Part shown: positions 50,171 to 57,890 of the stretch, in pieces
Numbering within the stretch: the stretch's first letter is position 1
How the letters are laid out: the number at the start of each line of letters is the position of its first letter
Source of the DNA: Glycomyces sp040645615
GTDB lineage: Bacteria; Actinomycetota; Actinomycetes; Mycobacteriales; Micromonosporaceae
Assembly: GCF_040645615.1 (NCBI RefSeq)
Contig: NZ_JBEYYO010000017.1
Coordinates: 67,737 to 131,736, forward strand
Reading direction: 5' to 3'
DNA: 64,000 nucleotides
The notes under the pieces: generated by a model
Database searches by the model: none
Told to the model about the DNA's origin: nothing
The model's input: the letters and a program-made list of their open reading frames with translations, nothing else
Made by a program: the position numbers and the translations under genes

Positions 50171-50205
50171 AAGCGCCGGGCCCCGTCAGAGGCCCGGCGC
50201 TTTTT
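50171..50205. terminator. Terminator with T tract
   Basis: A 12-bp stem AAGCGCCGGGCC / GGCCCGGCGCTT with an 8-nt loop, followed by TTT. It lies 22 bp after the old-yellow-enzyme stop. Confidence 0.85.
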
Positions 50206-50299
50206 CGTACAGAAGGCCCGAAACCGTGTCGTACCCCCCGCGTATTTTTGATCCAGGGGTCCCTCTTATGTCCGATTTGTGTAGACACTCCGTGACAAT

Positions 50300-50314
50300 C
50301 CCGGACACGCCCTA
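50300..50314 (-). repeat. Stop-codon-anchored 14-mer, copy 1
   Basis: TAGGGCGTGTCCGG begins at the TAG stop of the DHA2 gene (minus strand). An identical 14-mer begins at the TAG stop of the lipoprotein gene at 54700. The sequence after it differs. Confidence 0.5.
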
Positions 50315-52372
50315 ACCCGGTTTCGAGGCCGCCTCGGATTGCACGTGTTCGATGGACTCCTGCTGCGCGATGTCGCGCGCCAAGTGGCCAACGGCGCGGT
50401 TGAAGACCTCCCGGTCGGCCGGGTCGTCGAAGTCCCAGTCGTCCAAGCGCCGGTCGAGCCAGCGCTTCCACGCCGAGATGAACAGCCCGAACTCCGCCAG
50501 GCCCCGCTCGGTCAGGCGCAGGTGTCCCCGGTCGAGCGCGACATAGCCCTCGCGGACCACCTGTACGAACACCGGTTGCAGCACCTGCGGCGGCAGCGCG
50601 TGCGCCGCCGCGATGCGCAGCAGCGTGGCCGGCTCGCCCGAGACCTGCCGCATGTAGACCTGCCGCAGCGCCCACGTGCTGGCCCGGTCCAGCGCCGAAG
50701 CGTTCGCGGCCGACTCGTACACCTCGGTGAACACCGTGCGCCGCTCGCGCTGCATCACGTCGGCGACCATGCGCGCCAACCGCTCCTCCGACGGCGCCGG
50801 GTCGGGCGCGCCGAAGCCCTCGCCCATGTCGGCCGCGCGCCCCCGCGCCGCGTCGTGCAGCGGCCGCTCCTGGAGGAACCACGCCACCACGAAGCCCAGC
50901 AGCGCAACGGGAACGGTCCAGAAGAACACGAAGTCGATCGAGTCGGCGTACGCCTGGACGATCGGCGCGATCACCGTGTCCGGCAGCTCGTGCAGCCCCG
51001 CCGGGCTCGCCGCCGCGGCCGGGTCCACCCCGGTCTCGGCGTACGCCTGCGCCAGCAGCGGCGTCAAGTGGTTGCTGAACAGCGTCCCGAAGATCGCCGT
51101 CCCGAACGTCGACCCCACGGTCCGGAAGAACGTCACGCCCGACGTGGCCGCGCCCATCTGCGCGTACGGCACCGTGTTCTGCACCGCGATCGTGAGCACC
51201 TGCATCGCCAGCCCGATCCCCAGGCCCAGAACGAGCATGTACACCGATTCGAGCCACACGCTCGTGCCCGGCCCCATCGTCGACATGAGATAGAGCCCCG
51301 CGGCCATGAACGCGGTGCCGAGGATCGGGAAGATCTTGTACCTCCCGGTCCGGCTCACCACCGACCCCGACAGGATCGAGGTGAACAGCATCCCCGCGAC
51401 CATCGGCAGCGTCCGGTACCCCGAGACCGTCGCCGACACCCCGTCCACGTATTGCAGGTACGTGGGCAGGAACGTCATCGCCCCGAGCATCGCGAACCCC
51501 ACGATGAAGCTCAGGATCGAGCACACCGTGAACACCGGGTTCTTGAACAGCCACATCGGAAGGATCGGCTCGGCCGCGCGGCGCTCGACCACCACGAACA
51601 GCGCCAGCGCCACCGCCGCCCCGGCGAACATGCCCAGGATCGTCACCGAGTCCCACGCGTACTCGCCGCCGCCCCACTCCAGGGCCAGGATCAACAGCGA
51701 AGTGCCGATCGCGACGAAGATCAGCCCCAGGTAGTCGATGACCGGCTTGGCCGCCGAGCGGACCCGCGGCACGAACGCCGCGGCCATCACGATCATCACC
51801 ACCGCGATCGGCACGTTCACGTAGAAGCACCACCGCCACGACAGGTGGTCGGTGAACAGGCCGCCCAGCGTGGGCCCCAGGACCGTGGTCACCCCGAAGA
51901 CCGCGCCCATCGCGCCCTGGTACTTCCCCCGCTCGCGCAGCGGGATCACGTCGGCGATGAGCGCCATCGCCGTGACCATGAGCCCGCCCGCGCCCAGACC
52001 CTGCACCGCGCGTGCCGCGATCAGGAACACCATGTCGGTGCTGAACCCGGCCAGGATCGAGCCGCCCACGAACACGACCGCGCTGATCTGGAAGATCGAC
52101 TTGCGCCCGAACATGTCGCCGAACTTGCCCACGACCGCCGCCGCGATCGCCTCCGCCAACAGGTACGACGTGACCACCCAGGCCATGTGCCCGGCCCCGC
52201 CGAGGTCGGCCACGATCGTCGGCAGCGCCGTGGACACGATCGTCTGATCCAGCGCGGCCATGAGCATGCCCAGCAGGATCGTCACGAACACGAGGTTGCG
52301 CCGCGACTTCGGCAGCGCCGGAGGCGCGGGCTCCTCAGCCTCAGCCCGCTCGGCGGTGTCTACAGTGCTCAT
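50312..52372 (-). CDS. DHA2-type MFS drug exporter with C-terminal winged-helix-like domain
   Basis: Major facilitator of 686 residues. Fourteen transmembrane helices occupy residues 25-525, with motif A GKFGDMFGRKS, the ALDQTIVSTALPTIVADLGG start and motif C AVFGVTTVLGPTLGG typical of EmrB/QacA exporters. The last 150 residues are cytoplasmic and look like a winged helix (LLRIAAAHALPPQVLQPVFV then REGYVALDRGHLRLTERGLA). The domain may sense substrate or bind a partner. ATG at 52372 was preferred to a GTG or ATG further upstream because a TATCGT box lies 8 nt before. The stop codon starts a 14-mer repeated at 54700. Confidence 0.9.
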   Translation of the reverse strand: MSTVDTAERAEAEEPAPPALPKSRRNLVFVTILLGMLMAALDQTIVSTALPTIVADLGGAGHMAWVVTSYLLAEAIAAAVVGKFGDMFGRKSIFQISAVVFVGGSILAGFSTDMVFLIAARAVQGLGAGGLMVTAMALIADVIPLRERGKYQGAMGAVFGVTTVLGPTLGGLFTDHLSWRWCFYVNVPIAVVMIVMAAAFVPRVRSAAKPVIDYLGLIFVAIGTSLLILALEWGGGEYAWDSVTILGMFAGAAVALALFVVVERRAAEPILPMWLFKNPVFTVCSILSFIVGFAMLGAMTFLPTYLQYVDGVSATVSGYRTLPMVAGMLFTSILSGSVVSRTGRYKIFPILGTAFMAAGLYLMSTMGPGTSVWLESVYMLVLGLGIGLAMQVLTIAVQNTVPYAQMGAATSGVTFFRTVGSTFGTAIFGTLFSNHLTPLLAQAYAETGVDPAAAASPAGLHELPDTVIAPIVQAYADSIDFVFFWTVPVALLGFVVAWFLQERPLHDAARGRAADMGEGFGAPDPAPSEERLARMVADVMQRERRTVFTEVYESAANASALDRASTWALRQVYMRQVSGEPATLLRIAAAHALPPQVLQPVFVQVVREGYVALDRGHLRLTERGLAEFGLFISAWKRWLDRRLDDWDFDDPADREVFNRAVGHLARDIAQQESIEHVQSEAASKPG

Positions 52373-52485
52373 AGTGCGGAACGATAGCCGCAAATCACCT
52401 CAACAGGGCCCGAGTGACCCCGAAGCGCCCGGCCCCGCGCATAGGATGTCCCCGACATCGAGCGCGTCGACCCGGCGGAGGCCCC

Positions 52486-54069
52486 ATGGAACTCGTGGCG
52501 ATCCTGTTCGCCCTCACCGTGGGCGGACTCCTGCTCACCGCCGCGGCCGAATGGATGCGCATCCCCGCGCCCGTCCTCATCTGCCTCTACGGCCTCGCCC
52601 TGGCCCTCGTCCCCGGCGTGCCCCCGCTGGACATCGACCCCGAGCACCTCCTGCCGATCCTGCTGCCGCCCTTGCTGTGGGCCGCGGCCCGCAAATCCAG
52701 TTGGCGCCACTTCGCCGCCAACTGGCGGCCCATCCTGCTCCTCGCGGTCATCCTCGTGTTCGTGACCACCGCGGCCGTGGCCGCGCTCGCCGCCACGATC
52801 AGCCCCGCCCTGCCCGTGGCCGCCGCGATCGTCCTCGGCGCGATCGTGGCCCCGCCCGACGCCGCCGCCATCTCGGCCGTCGCGGGCCGACTCGGCCTGC
52901 CCCGCAAACTCGTCACCATCCTCGAAGGCGAAGGCCTGTTCAACGACGTCACCGCCCTGACGCTCTACAACGTGGCCGTCATGGGCGTCGTGTCCGGCTC
53001 GATCTCCATCTGGTTCTCGGCCGGACTGTTCGTCTACTCCGCCGCGGCCGCCACCCTCATCGGCCTCGGCATCGGGTTCGTGCTCTACAAACTCGTGGCC
53101 CTCGTGCGCGACAGCCGCGTCTCGACCGCCCTGGGCCTGACCGCCCCCTACATCGCCTACCTGGTCGCCGAAGCCGTCCACGCCTCCGGCGTGCTCGCCG
53201 TCATCTGCGCCGCGTTCTTCATCATGGCCCGCTCCAACGACCCCGACGACTTCGAAGGGCGCCTGGTCCAAGGCTCGGTCTGGGAAGTCGCCGAGACCGT
53301 CCTCAACGCCCTCACCTTCGGCCTGGTCGGCATGGAACTGGTCGACATCATCCAAGCCGTCGACTACGGCTTCGGCGAGATGCTGTGGAAGGCCCTCGCC
53401 ATCGCGGGCGCGGTGATCGCCGTCCGCATCCTCTGGCTCGGCCTCGCGATCCTCTTCGGCCGCATGGGCATCGGCTGGAAGGAACTGGGCGACCACCCGC
53501 GCATGGCCGTGGTCACCGCCTGGGCGGGGATGCGCGGCGTGGTCACCATCGTCACCGCGCTGGCACTGCCCACCTACATCGCCGACGGCAGCCCCTTCCC
53601 CGGACGCGAGCAGATCCAGTTCCTCGCCGTCGTCGTGGTCCTCGCGACCCTGGTCGCGCAGGGCCTCACGCTGCCGGGCCTGATCGAATTGCTCGGCGTC
53701 AAATCCGACGCCGACAAGGAGAGCCAGGACCTGCACGCGATCATGAACGAGGCCGCCAAGGCCGCCTACGCCAGGCTCGGTGAACTGCGCGAGTCCGGCG
53801 AGGTCGACGATGAGGTCGCCGCCAAGATGCAACGCTGGTACGACCGCCGCGGCGAGCAGGTCGCCGCCCTGGTCGAAGACCGCGAGAACCCCGAGAACGA
53901 AGCGCTCGCCAGCCGCATCGACGCCATGCAGCGCCTGGAGAGCGAACTGCTCACCGCCGCCACCGCGCGCGTCCTCGCCATGCGGTCCCAGCCCGGGCGC
54001 GACCCGGCCCTGGTCGACCGCGTCCTCGCCTCGTTCGACCACCGAGCCGTGGGCCGCAACCACCGTTAG
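52486..54069 (+). CDS. Na+/H+ antiporter, CPA1 family
   Basis: Cation/proton antiporter of 527 residues with about 12 transmembrane helices. VAPPDAAAISAVAGRLGLPR and EGEGLFNDVTALTLYNVAVM hold the conserved acidic residues and FNDV motif of CPA1/NhaP transporters. The C-terminal 110 residues are cytoplasmic, charged and helical (ESGEVDDEVAAKMQRWYDRR). It exchanges sodium or potassium for protons. ATG at 52486 has GGAG 5 nt upstream. Divergent from the DHA2 gene; the 113-bp gap has no clear operator. Confidence 0.9.
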   Translation: MELVAILFALTVGGLLLTAAAEWMRIPAPVLICLYGLALALVPGVPPLDIDPEHLLPILLPPLLWAAARKSSWRHFAANWRPILLLAVILVFVTTAAVAALAATISPALPVAAAIVLGAIVAPPDAAAISAVAGRLGLPRKLVTILEGEGLFNDVTALTLYNVAVMGVVSGSISIWFSAGLFVYSAAAATLIGLGIGFVLYKLVALVRDSRVSTALGLTAPYIAYLVAEAVHASGVLAVICAAFFIMARSNDPDDFEGRLVQGSVWEVAETVLNALTFGLVGMELVDIIQAVDYGFGEMLWKALAIAGAVIAVRILWLGLAILFGRMGIGWKELGDHPRMAVVTAWAGMRGVVTIVTALALPTYIADGSPFPGREQIQFLAVVVVLATLVAQGLTLPGLIELLGVKSDADKESQDLHAIMNEAAKAAYARLGELRESGEVDDEVAAKMQRWYDRRGEQVAALVEDRENPENEALASRIDAMQRLESELLTAATARVLAMRSQPGRDPALVDRVLASFDHRAVGRNHR

Positions 54070-54129
54070 ACCCACCGCACGGTATGTCGCGCCCCGGAGG
54101 TGGACGCCCGCGCGCATAAGGTGGCGCTT

Positions 54130-54702
54130 GTGGAGAGACGAGACGCGAGCGCGGCTGCGAGCCGCATGAAGGCGGGGGTCCGCTTGGCCGCGGTACTGGC
54201 CGCGGCGGCCCTGGCACTGACCGGTTGCGGTGCGGGACAGGTGACCCAGACCGCCGACACGGTCCCGGCCATCACCGGAGTCGACGTGGACGCGGGGTCG
54301 CTGGCGCTGCGCGACCTCCAGGTCGAGTACGCCGGCGACGGCGGCTACCCCGAAGGCGGGCAGGCCCCGCTGCGGGTGTGGATCGCCAACGAGGGCCAAG
54401 CGCCCGTGGCGCTCACGGCGGTGACCAGCCCGGCGGCCGAGTCCGTGGTCCTCGACGCCGCGGACGCCGCAGTGGCCGGGTTCCCGATCGTCATCGCCCC
54501 CGATGCGTACGTGCGCCTGTCCTCCGGGAACGGACCGTTCCTGGTGCTGGAGGGCCTGACGCAGCCGGTCTCGGCGAACGCGCCGGTCGAAGTGTCGTTC
54601 ACCTTCGACAACGGGGAGGTCGTCACCGCGAACCTCCCGCTTGGCCAGCCCGAGGGCTCGGACCCGCGGTCCTACTACGGCGGCGGGGACGAGGGGCACT
54701 AG
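54130..54702 (+). CDS. Putative lipoprotein
   Basis: Lipoprotein of 190 residues. RLAAVLAAAALALTGCGAGQ has a signal helix and lipobox LTGC. The rest looks like an immunoglobulin-type sandwich (LAVRVWIANEG-like segment LRVWIANEGQAPVALTAVTS), reminiscent of copper-chaperone-like domains, but I see no Met/His metal motif. The tail is acidic and ends YYGGGDEGH. GTG at 54130 was chosen because TAAGGT lies 7 nt upstream (leaderless); GTG codons at 54100 and 54121 are in frame. The function is unknown. Confidence 0.75.
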   Translation: MERRDASAAASRMKAGVRLAAVLAAAALALTGCGAGQVTQTADTVPAITGVDVDAGSLALRDLQVEYAGDGGYPEGGQAPLRVWIANEGQAPVALTAVTSPAAESVVLDAADAAVAGFPIVIAPDAYVRLSSGNGPFLVLEGLTQPVSANAPVEVSFTFDNGEVVTANLPLGQPEGSDPRSYYGGGDEGH

Positions 54703-54752
54703 GGCGTGTCCGGTGATCGGCCGGATAGCGGTCGGCGGGGGTTCGTGAACAC
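54700..54752 (+). repeat. Stop-anchored 14-mer (copy 2) plus 34-bp repeat (copy B)
   Basis: TAGGGCGTGTCCGG starts at the TAG stop at 54700. The segment 54719-54752 is the reverse complement of 25218-25251 at 29 of 34 positions, with transitions only. It lies between two convergent genes. Confidence 0.55.
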
Positions 54753-54771
54753 CGCCTAGGCCGGTCTTCGC

Positions 54772-54797
54772 AGCGGCACCGCTCTCGCGGTGCCGCT
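54772..54797. terminator. Bidirectional terminator hairpin
   Basis: An 11-bp perfect stem AGCGGCACCGC / GCGGTGCCGCT with a TCTC loop. It overlaps the stop codon of the SpoIIE-type gene and ends the lipoprotein transcript. Confidence 0.8.
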
Positions 54798-55974
54798 ATT
54801 TCGCGGTCGGCTCGGGGATCTGGATCATCAGGCCGGTCAGGTCGTCCTCGCGTTGGTACGCGCCCGAGACGAAGTCCTTGCGCAGCCGGGTGCGCAGCTT
54901 CTCGGGGTCGCGCACGCCAGCCCGCACGTGGGCGTTGAGCAGCGCGAACAGCGGGAAGGTCTGCCCGGCGGCGTTCTTGGCGTCGACCAGGCCGTCGGTG
55001 TAGGCGATCACCAGGTCGCCCGGCGCGAGCTCGACCTCGCGGACCTGCGCGGGGGTGTCGATCGCGAAGTCCGCCAAGCCCAGCGGCGGCGTGGGCTTGC
55101 CGCCGATCGTGTAGGTGCACGAGCGGACCAGCAGCGGCGCGGGGTGTCCGCACAGGAGGGTCCGCAGCCGGTCCCGGGCCGGGCTGATCTCGATGAGCGC
55201 GGCGGTGGCGAACGTCTGGCCCCACTCGTCGCGGTCGCGGTTGTCCAATCGCACGCGCCGCTCCAGGTGCGCGGCGAGCGTGGTCAGGTCCGGGTCGTCG
55301 ATGGCCCGCTCGCGGAAGGTCCCCAGCAGCGCCTCGGTGACCCGCACCGTGCTCAGGTCGTGCCCCTGGACGTCGCCCACGATGGCCCGCACCCCGAAGT
55401 CGGTGTCCTGCACGTCGTAGAAGTCGCCGCCGATGAGCCCGGGGCTGCCGCGGGCGGTGCGGTACACCGCGGACACCTTCATGCCGCCGATGCGCCCGGG
55501 CAGGTTCGGCAGGATCGCCTGCTGCGCGGTCTCGGCCACCAGCGTCATGTCGAACAGGCGCAGGATGAGCCGGTTCCTGGTCCACGCCAAGGCGATGCAC
55601 AGGAGTCCGACCACCGCGATCGGGGGCAGGTCGGCCCAGACGCTCGGCGGGTAGGGGAGCAGCCCCAGCGCCTCGGACCCGGCGCTGACGAACGCCAGGA
55701 CCGCCGCCGTCGCCACCGCGGTCGCGACGGGGCCGTTGACGAGCGCGGTGAACGCGGGCAGCAGCACCAGCGCGTAGTTGGCGTACGGGATCATGATCGG
55801 GCTGACGAACGCGAGCGGCACGGTCGCGGCCAGGAGGATGAACGGCAGCAGCCGCAGCAGGAACACCGAGGTGGGGTGTCCCGACGCGAGCCGGGCCCAG
55901 GGATTGGTCGGCACGGCGTAGGCCCGAGGGTGATGCTCGGGCATCACACCTGCGGTTCTACGAGTGCGCTTCAC
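54796..55974 (-). CDS. Membrane PP2C/SpoIIE-type serine phosphatase
   Basis: Protein of 392 residues. About four transmembrane helices (residues 35-135) precede a SpoIIE/RsbU-type phosphatase domain. The metal-binding and active-site motifs are GGDFYDV, IVGDVQGHDL, LLCGHPAPLLV and IAYTDGLVDAKN. Such enzymes dephosphorylate anti-anti-sigma factors and release sigma factors. No sigma or anti-sigma gene is adjacent, so the target is elsewhere. The aspartates in GDFYD and GDVQGHD are complete, which suggests an active enzyme. Confidence 0.9.
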   Translation of the reverse strand: MKRTRRTAGVMPEHHPRAYAVPTNPWARLASGHPTSVFLLRLLPFILLAATVPLAFVSPIMIPYANYALVLLPAFTALVNGPVATAVATAAVLAFVSAGSEALGLLPYPPSVWADLPPIAVVGLLCIALAWTRNRLILRLFDMTLVAETAQQAILPNLPGRIGGMKVSAVYRTARGSPGLIGGDFYDVQDTDFGVRAIVGDVQGHDLSTVRVTEALLGTFRERAIDDPDLTTLAAHLERRVRLDNRDRDEWGQTFATAALIEISPARDRLRTLLCGHPAPLLVRSCTYTIGGKPTPPLGLADFAIDTPAQVREVELAPGDLVIAYTDGLVDAKNAAGQTFPLFALLNAHVRAGVRDPEKLRTRLRKDFVSGAYQREDDLTGLMIQIPEPTAK

Positions 55975-56022
55975 GCAGCGAGCGTAAGCGGGCGCGGGCG
56001 CGCTGAGCCCGGAAACGCCGAA

Positions 56023-56049
56023 AGCGGACGGGGGCCGCTCCCGTCCGCT
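56023..56049 (-). terminator. Terminator hairpin after the DUF1269 gene
   Basis: A 10-bp stem AGCGGACGGG / CCCGTCCGCT with a 7-nt loop, about 20 bases downstream of the stop codon of the DUF1269 gene (minus strand). Confidence 0.7.
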
Positions 56050-56068
56050 CCGGTCCTTTCCGCTTCGG

Positions 56069-56572
56069 TTACGCCTGCGCGCCGGTGGCGGTGTCGATCG
56101 CCTCGCGCAGCCGCGCCTCGTCCTCGGTCGAGAGGTTGGTCTGGAGGAGTCGGCCCTGGTACTGGCCGCCCAGCTCCTCGATCACCTTGTCCTCGGTGGC
56201 CGAGAGGACGAGCAGCACCAGCGCGGCGCTGCCGGGGTTGAGCTCCTTGCCGAGCTCCTTCATGAACGAGTCGTCCACGCCGATGTCGGTCATAGCCCCG
56301 CCCGCGGCCCCCGCGGCCGCGCCGACGGCCATGCCGAGCAGGGGCGCGAAGAACAGGAGGCCGATGAGGCCGCCCCACAGCGCGCCGCCCGCGGCGCTGA
56401 CGCCGGTGAGCGAGGTGGACTGGTGCAGTTTGACCTTGCCGTCGTCGCGGCGCTCGACCACCACGGCGTCGCCGAGTTTGATGAGCTCGCGCTTCTGCAT
56501 GTCGGCGAGCTTGGCCAGGACCGTCTGCGCGGTGGGGACGTCCGGGTAGGCCACGGCGATGAGTTGGCTCAT
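56069..56572 (-). CDS. DUF1269-type membrane protein
   Basis: Protein of 167 residues. The start MSQLIAVAYPDVPTAQTVLA and the glycine-rich membrane segment GGALWGGLIGLLFFAPLLGM match the DUF1269 pattern. The helical C-terminal half (TEDKVIEELGGQYQGRLLQT) is cytoplasmic. It is an uncharacterised family, often described as stress- or envelope-associated. GAGAGGAAG precedes the ATG. It ends before a terminator and is on the same strand as the SpoIIE-type gene, with 94 bp between. Confidence 0.8.
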   Translation of the reverse strand: MSQLIAVAYPDVPTAQTVLAKLADMQKRELIKLGDAVVVERRDDGKVKLHQSTSLTGVSAAGGALWGGLIGLLFFAPLLGMAVGAAAGAAGGAMTDIGVDDSFMKELGKELNPGSAALVLLVLSATEDKVIEELGGQYQGRLLQTNLSTEDEARLREAIDTATGAQA

Positions 56573-56712
56573 GCGCGTCTTCCTCTCTTCAGGCCGCCGG
56601 ACGGCGGCGTCACGCCCGATTCTGGTACGCGTGGGGCGCGCGCGAAGCCGAATGCGCGTGAAATCCCGCGTTCCCATCATGTGCGCGAGAATCCCGGCCC
56701 GCGGGACGGACG

Positions 56713-56741
56713 TTGACGGACGCGCGACGGCAATCTATGTT
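56713..56741 (+). promoter_or_regulatory. Sigma70-type promoter of the TauE/SafE gene
   Basis: TTGACG (56713) and TATGTT (56736) are 17 bases apart. The -10 box lies inside the palindrome at 56732-56752. Confidence 0.6.
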
Positions 56742-56752
56742 TCCCATAGATT
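56732..56752. promoter_or_regulatory. Palindromic operator over the -10 box
   Basis: AATCTATG and CATAGATT, eight-base perfect arms, flank TTTCC. A repressor bound here would block the promoter. The likely regulator (ArsR, TetR or similar) is not encoded next to it. Confidence 0.6.
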
Positions 56753-56793
56753 TGGTAGAGTTCTTCGCCCGGTCACCGTCGGAAGGCTTTCTC

Positions 56794-57744
56794 GTGCGCA
56801 CCCTCGTCCTCCTGGGCCTGGTCGGTCTGGCCGCCCAACTCGTCGACGGCAGCCTCGGCATGGCCTACGGCGTCACCTCCACGACGCTGCTGCTGGCCAT
56901 CGGCACCAACCCCGCGTCGGCGTCGGCCACCGTCCACCTCGCCGAGATCGGCACCACCCTCGCCTCGGGCGCCTCGCACTGGCGCTTCGGGAACGTGGAC
57001 TGGAAGGTCGTCCTCAAGATCGGCATCCCCGGCGCGATCGGCGCGTTCGCGGGCGCGACCTTCCTGTCGTGGCTCTCGACCGAGATCGCCGCGCCGGTCA
57101 TGGCGCTCATCCTGCTCTCGCTGGGCCTGTACCTGATCATCCGCTTCACCTTCCGGGGCCTGGACCGCCGCAACCTCGGCAAGCCGCTGCGCAACCGGTT
57201 CCTGACCCCGCTGGGCCTGGTCGGCGGCTTCTTGGACGCCACCGGCGGCGGCGGTTGGGGCCCGGTCGGCACCCCCGCGCTGCTGGCGAGCGGGCGCATC
57301 GAGCCGCGCAAGGTCATCGGCTCGATCGACACCTCCGAGTTCCTGGTGGCCGTGGCCGCCTCGGTCGGGTTCATCATCGGCATCGGCACCGCGGGCGTCA
57401 ACTTCGCGTGGGTCGGGGTGCTGCTCCTGGGCGGCCTCATCGCCGCGCCGATCGCGGCCTGGCTGGTGCGCCACATCCCGCCGCGCGTCCTCGGCTCGGC
57501 CGTCGGCGGCGTCATCATCCTCACCAACTCCCGCACCCTGCTGCGCTCGGACTGGATCGGCGCCCCGGCCGCGATCGAGTACACCGCCTACATCGTCATC
57601 GCCGCCGTGTGGATCGCGGCCGTGACCTACTCGGTGCGCCGCCACCTCGCCGAGCGCGACGTGGGCGAACCCGTCCTCGACAAGGCCAACAACCCCGACG
57701 AGTCCGCCCCCGCCAAGGAGACCCCGGCCGCCGAGCACTCCTGA
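56794..57744 (+). CDS. TauE/SafE-family membrane transporter
   Basis: Membrane protein of 316 residues with about eight helices in two halves. LVLLGLVGLAAQLVDGSLGM and LTPLGLVGGFLDATGGGGWG are the repeated family motifs; the second has the DATGGGGWGP loop. It is a sulfite, sulfonate or other organic anion exporter candidate. GTG at 56794 has GGAAGG 7 nt upstream and lies after a clear promoter; the ATG at 56737 lies inside the -10 region and the TTG at 56713 inside the -35, so they are rejected. The C-terminal tail is charged and about 30 residues long. A 14-bp-stem terminator follows. Confidence 0.88.
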   Translation: MRTLVLLGLVGLAAQLVDGSLGMAYGVTSTTLLLAIGTNPASASATVHLAEIGTTLASGASHWRFGNVDWKVVLKIGIPGAIGAFAGATFLSWLSTEIAAPVMALILLSLGLYLIIRFTFRGLDRRNLGKPLRNRFLTPLGLVGGFLDATGGGGWGPVGTPALLASGRIEPRKVIGSIDTSEFLVAVAASVGFIIGIGTAGVNFAWVGVLLLGGLIAAPIAAWLVRHIPPRVLGSAVGGVIILTNSRTLLRSDWIGAPAAIEYTAYIVIAAVWIAAVTYSVRRHLAERDVGEPVLDKANNPDESAPAKETPAAEHS

Positions 57745-57754
57745 CCGAACCTTC

Positions 57755-57786
57755 CACGGGCCCGCGCCTGTCGGCGCGGGCCCGTG
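57755..57786 (+). terminator. Terminator hairpin after the TauE/SafE gene
   Basis: A 14-bp perfect stem CACGGGCCCGCGCC / GGCGCGGGCCCGTG closes a TGTC loop. It is 10 bases after the stop. Confidence 0.85.
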
Positions 57787-57890
57787 TCGCATCCCCGACC
57801 GTCCCTATCGGATTTGGGGGACGACGTGAACGTCCGTCTCCAGTAGCATGTTGCCTCAACGTGGCCGTGTGGTGGACCGTTGGAGGCGCC

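Noticed and set aside
50339..52387. A 682-codon plus-strand frame antisense to the DHA2 gene
   Set aside because: His/Arg-rich composition with no domain; the minus strand encodes a clear 14-helix transporter.
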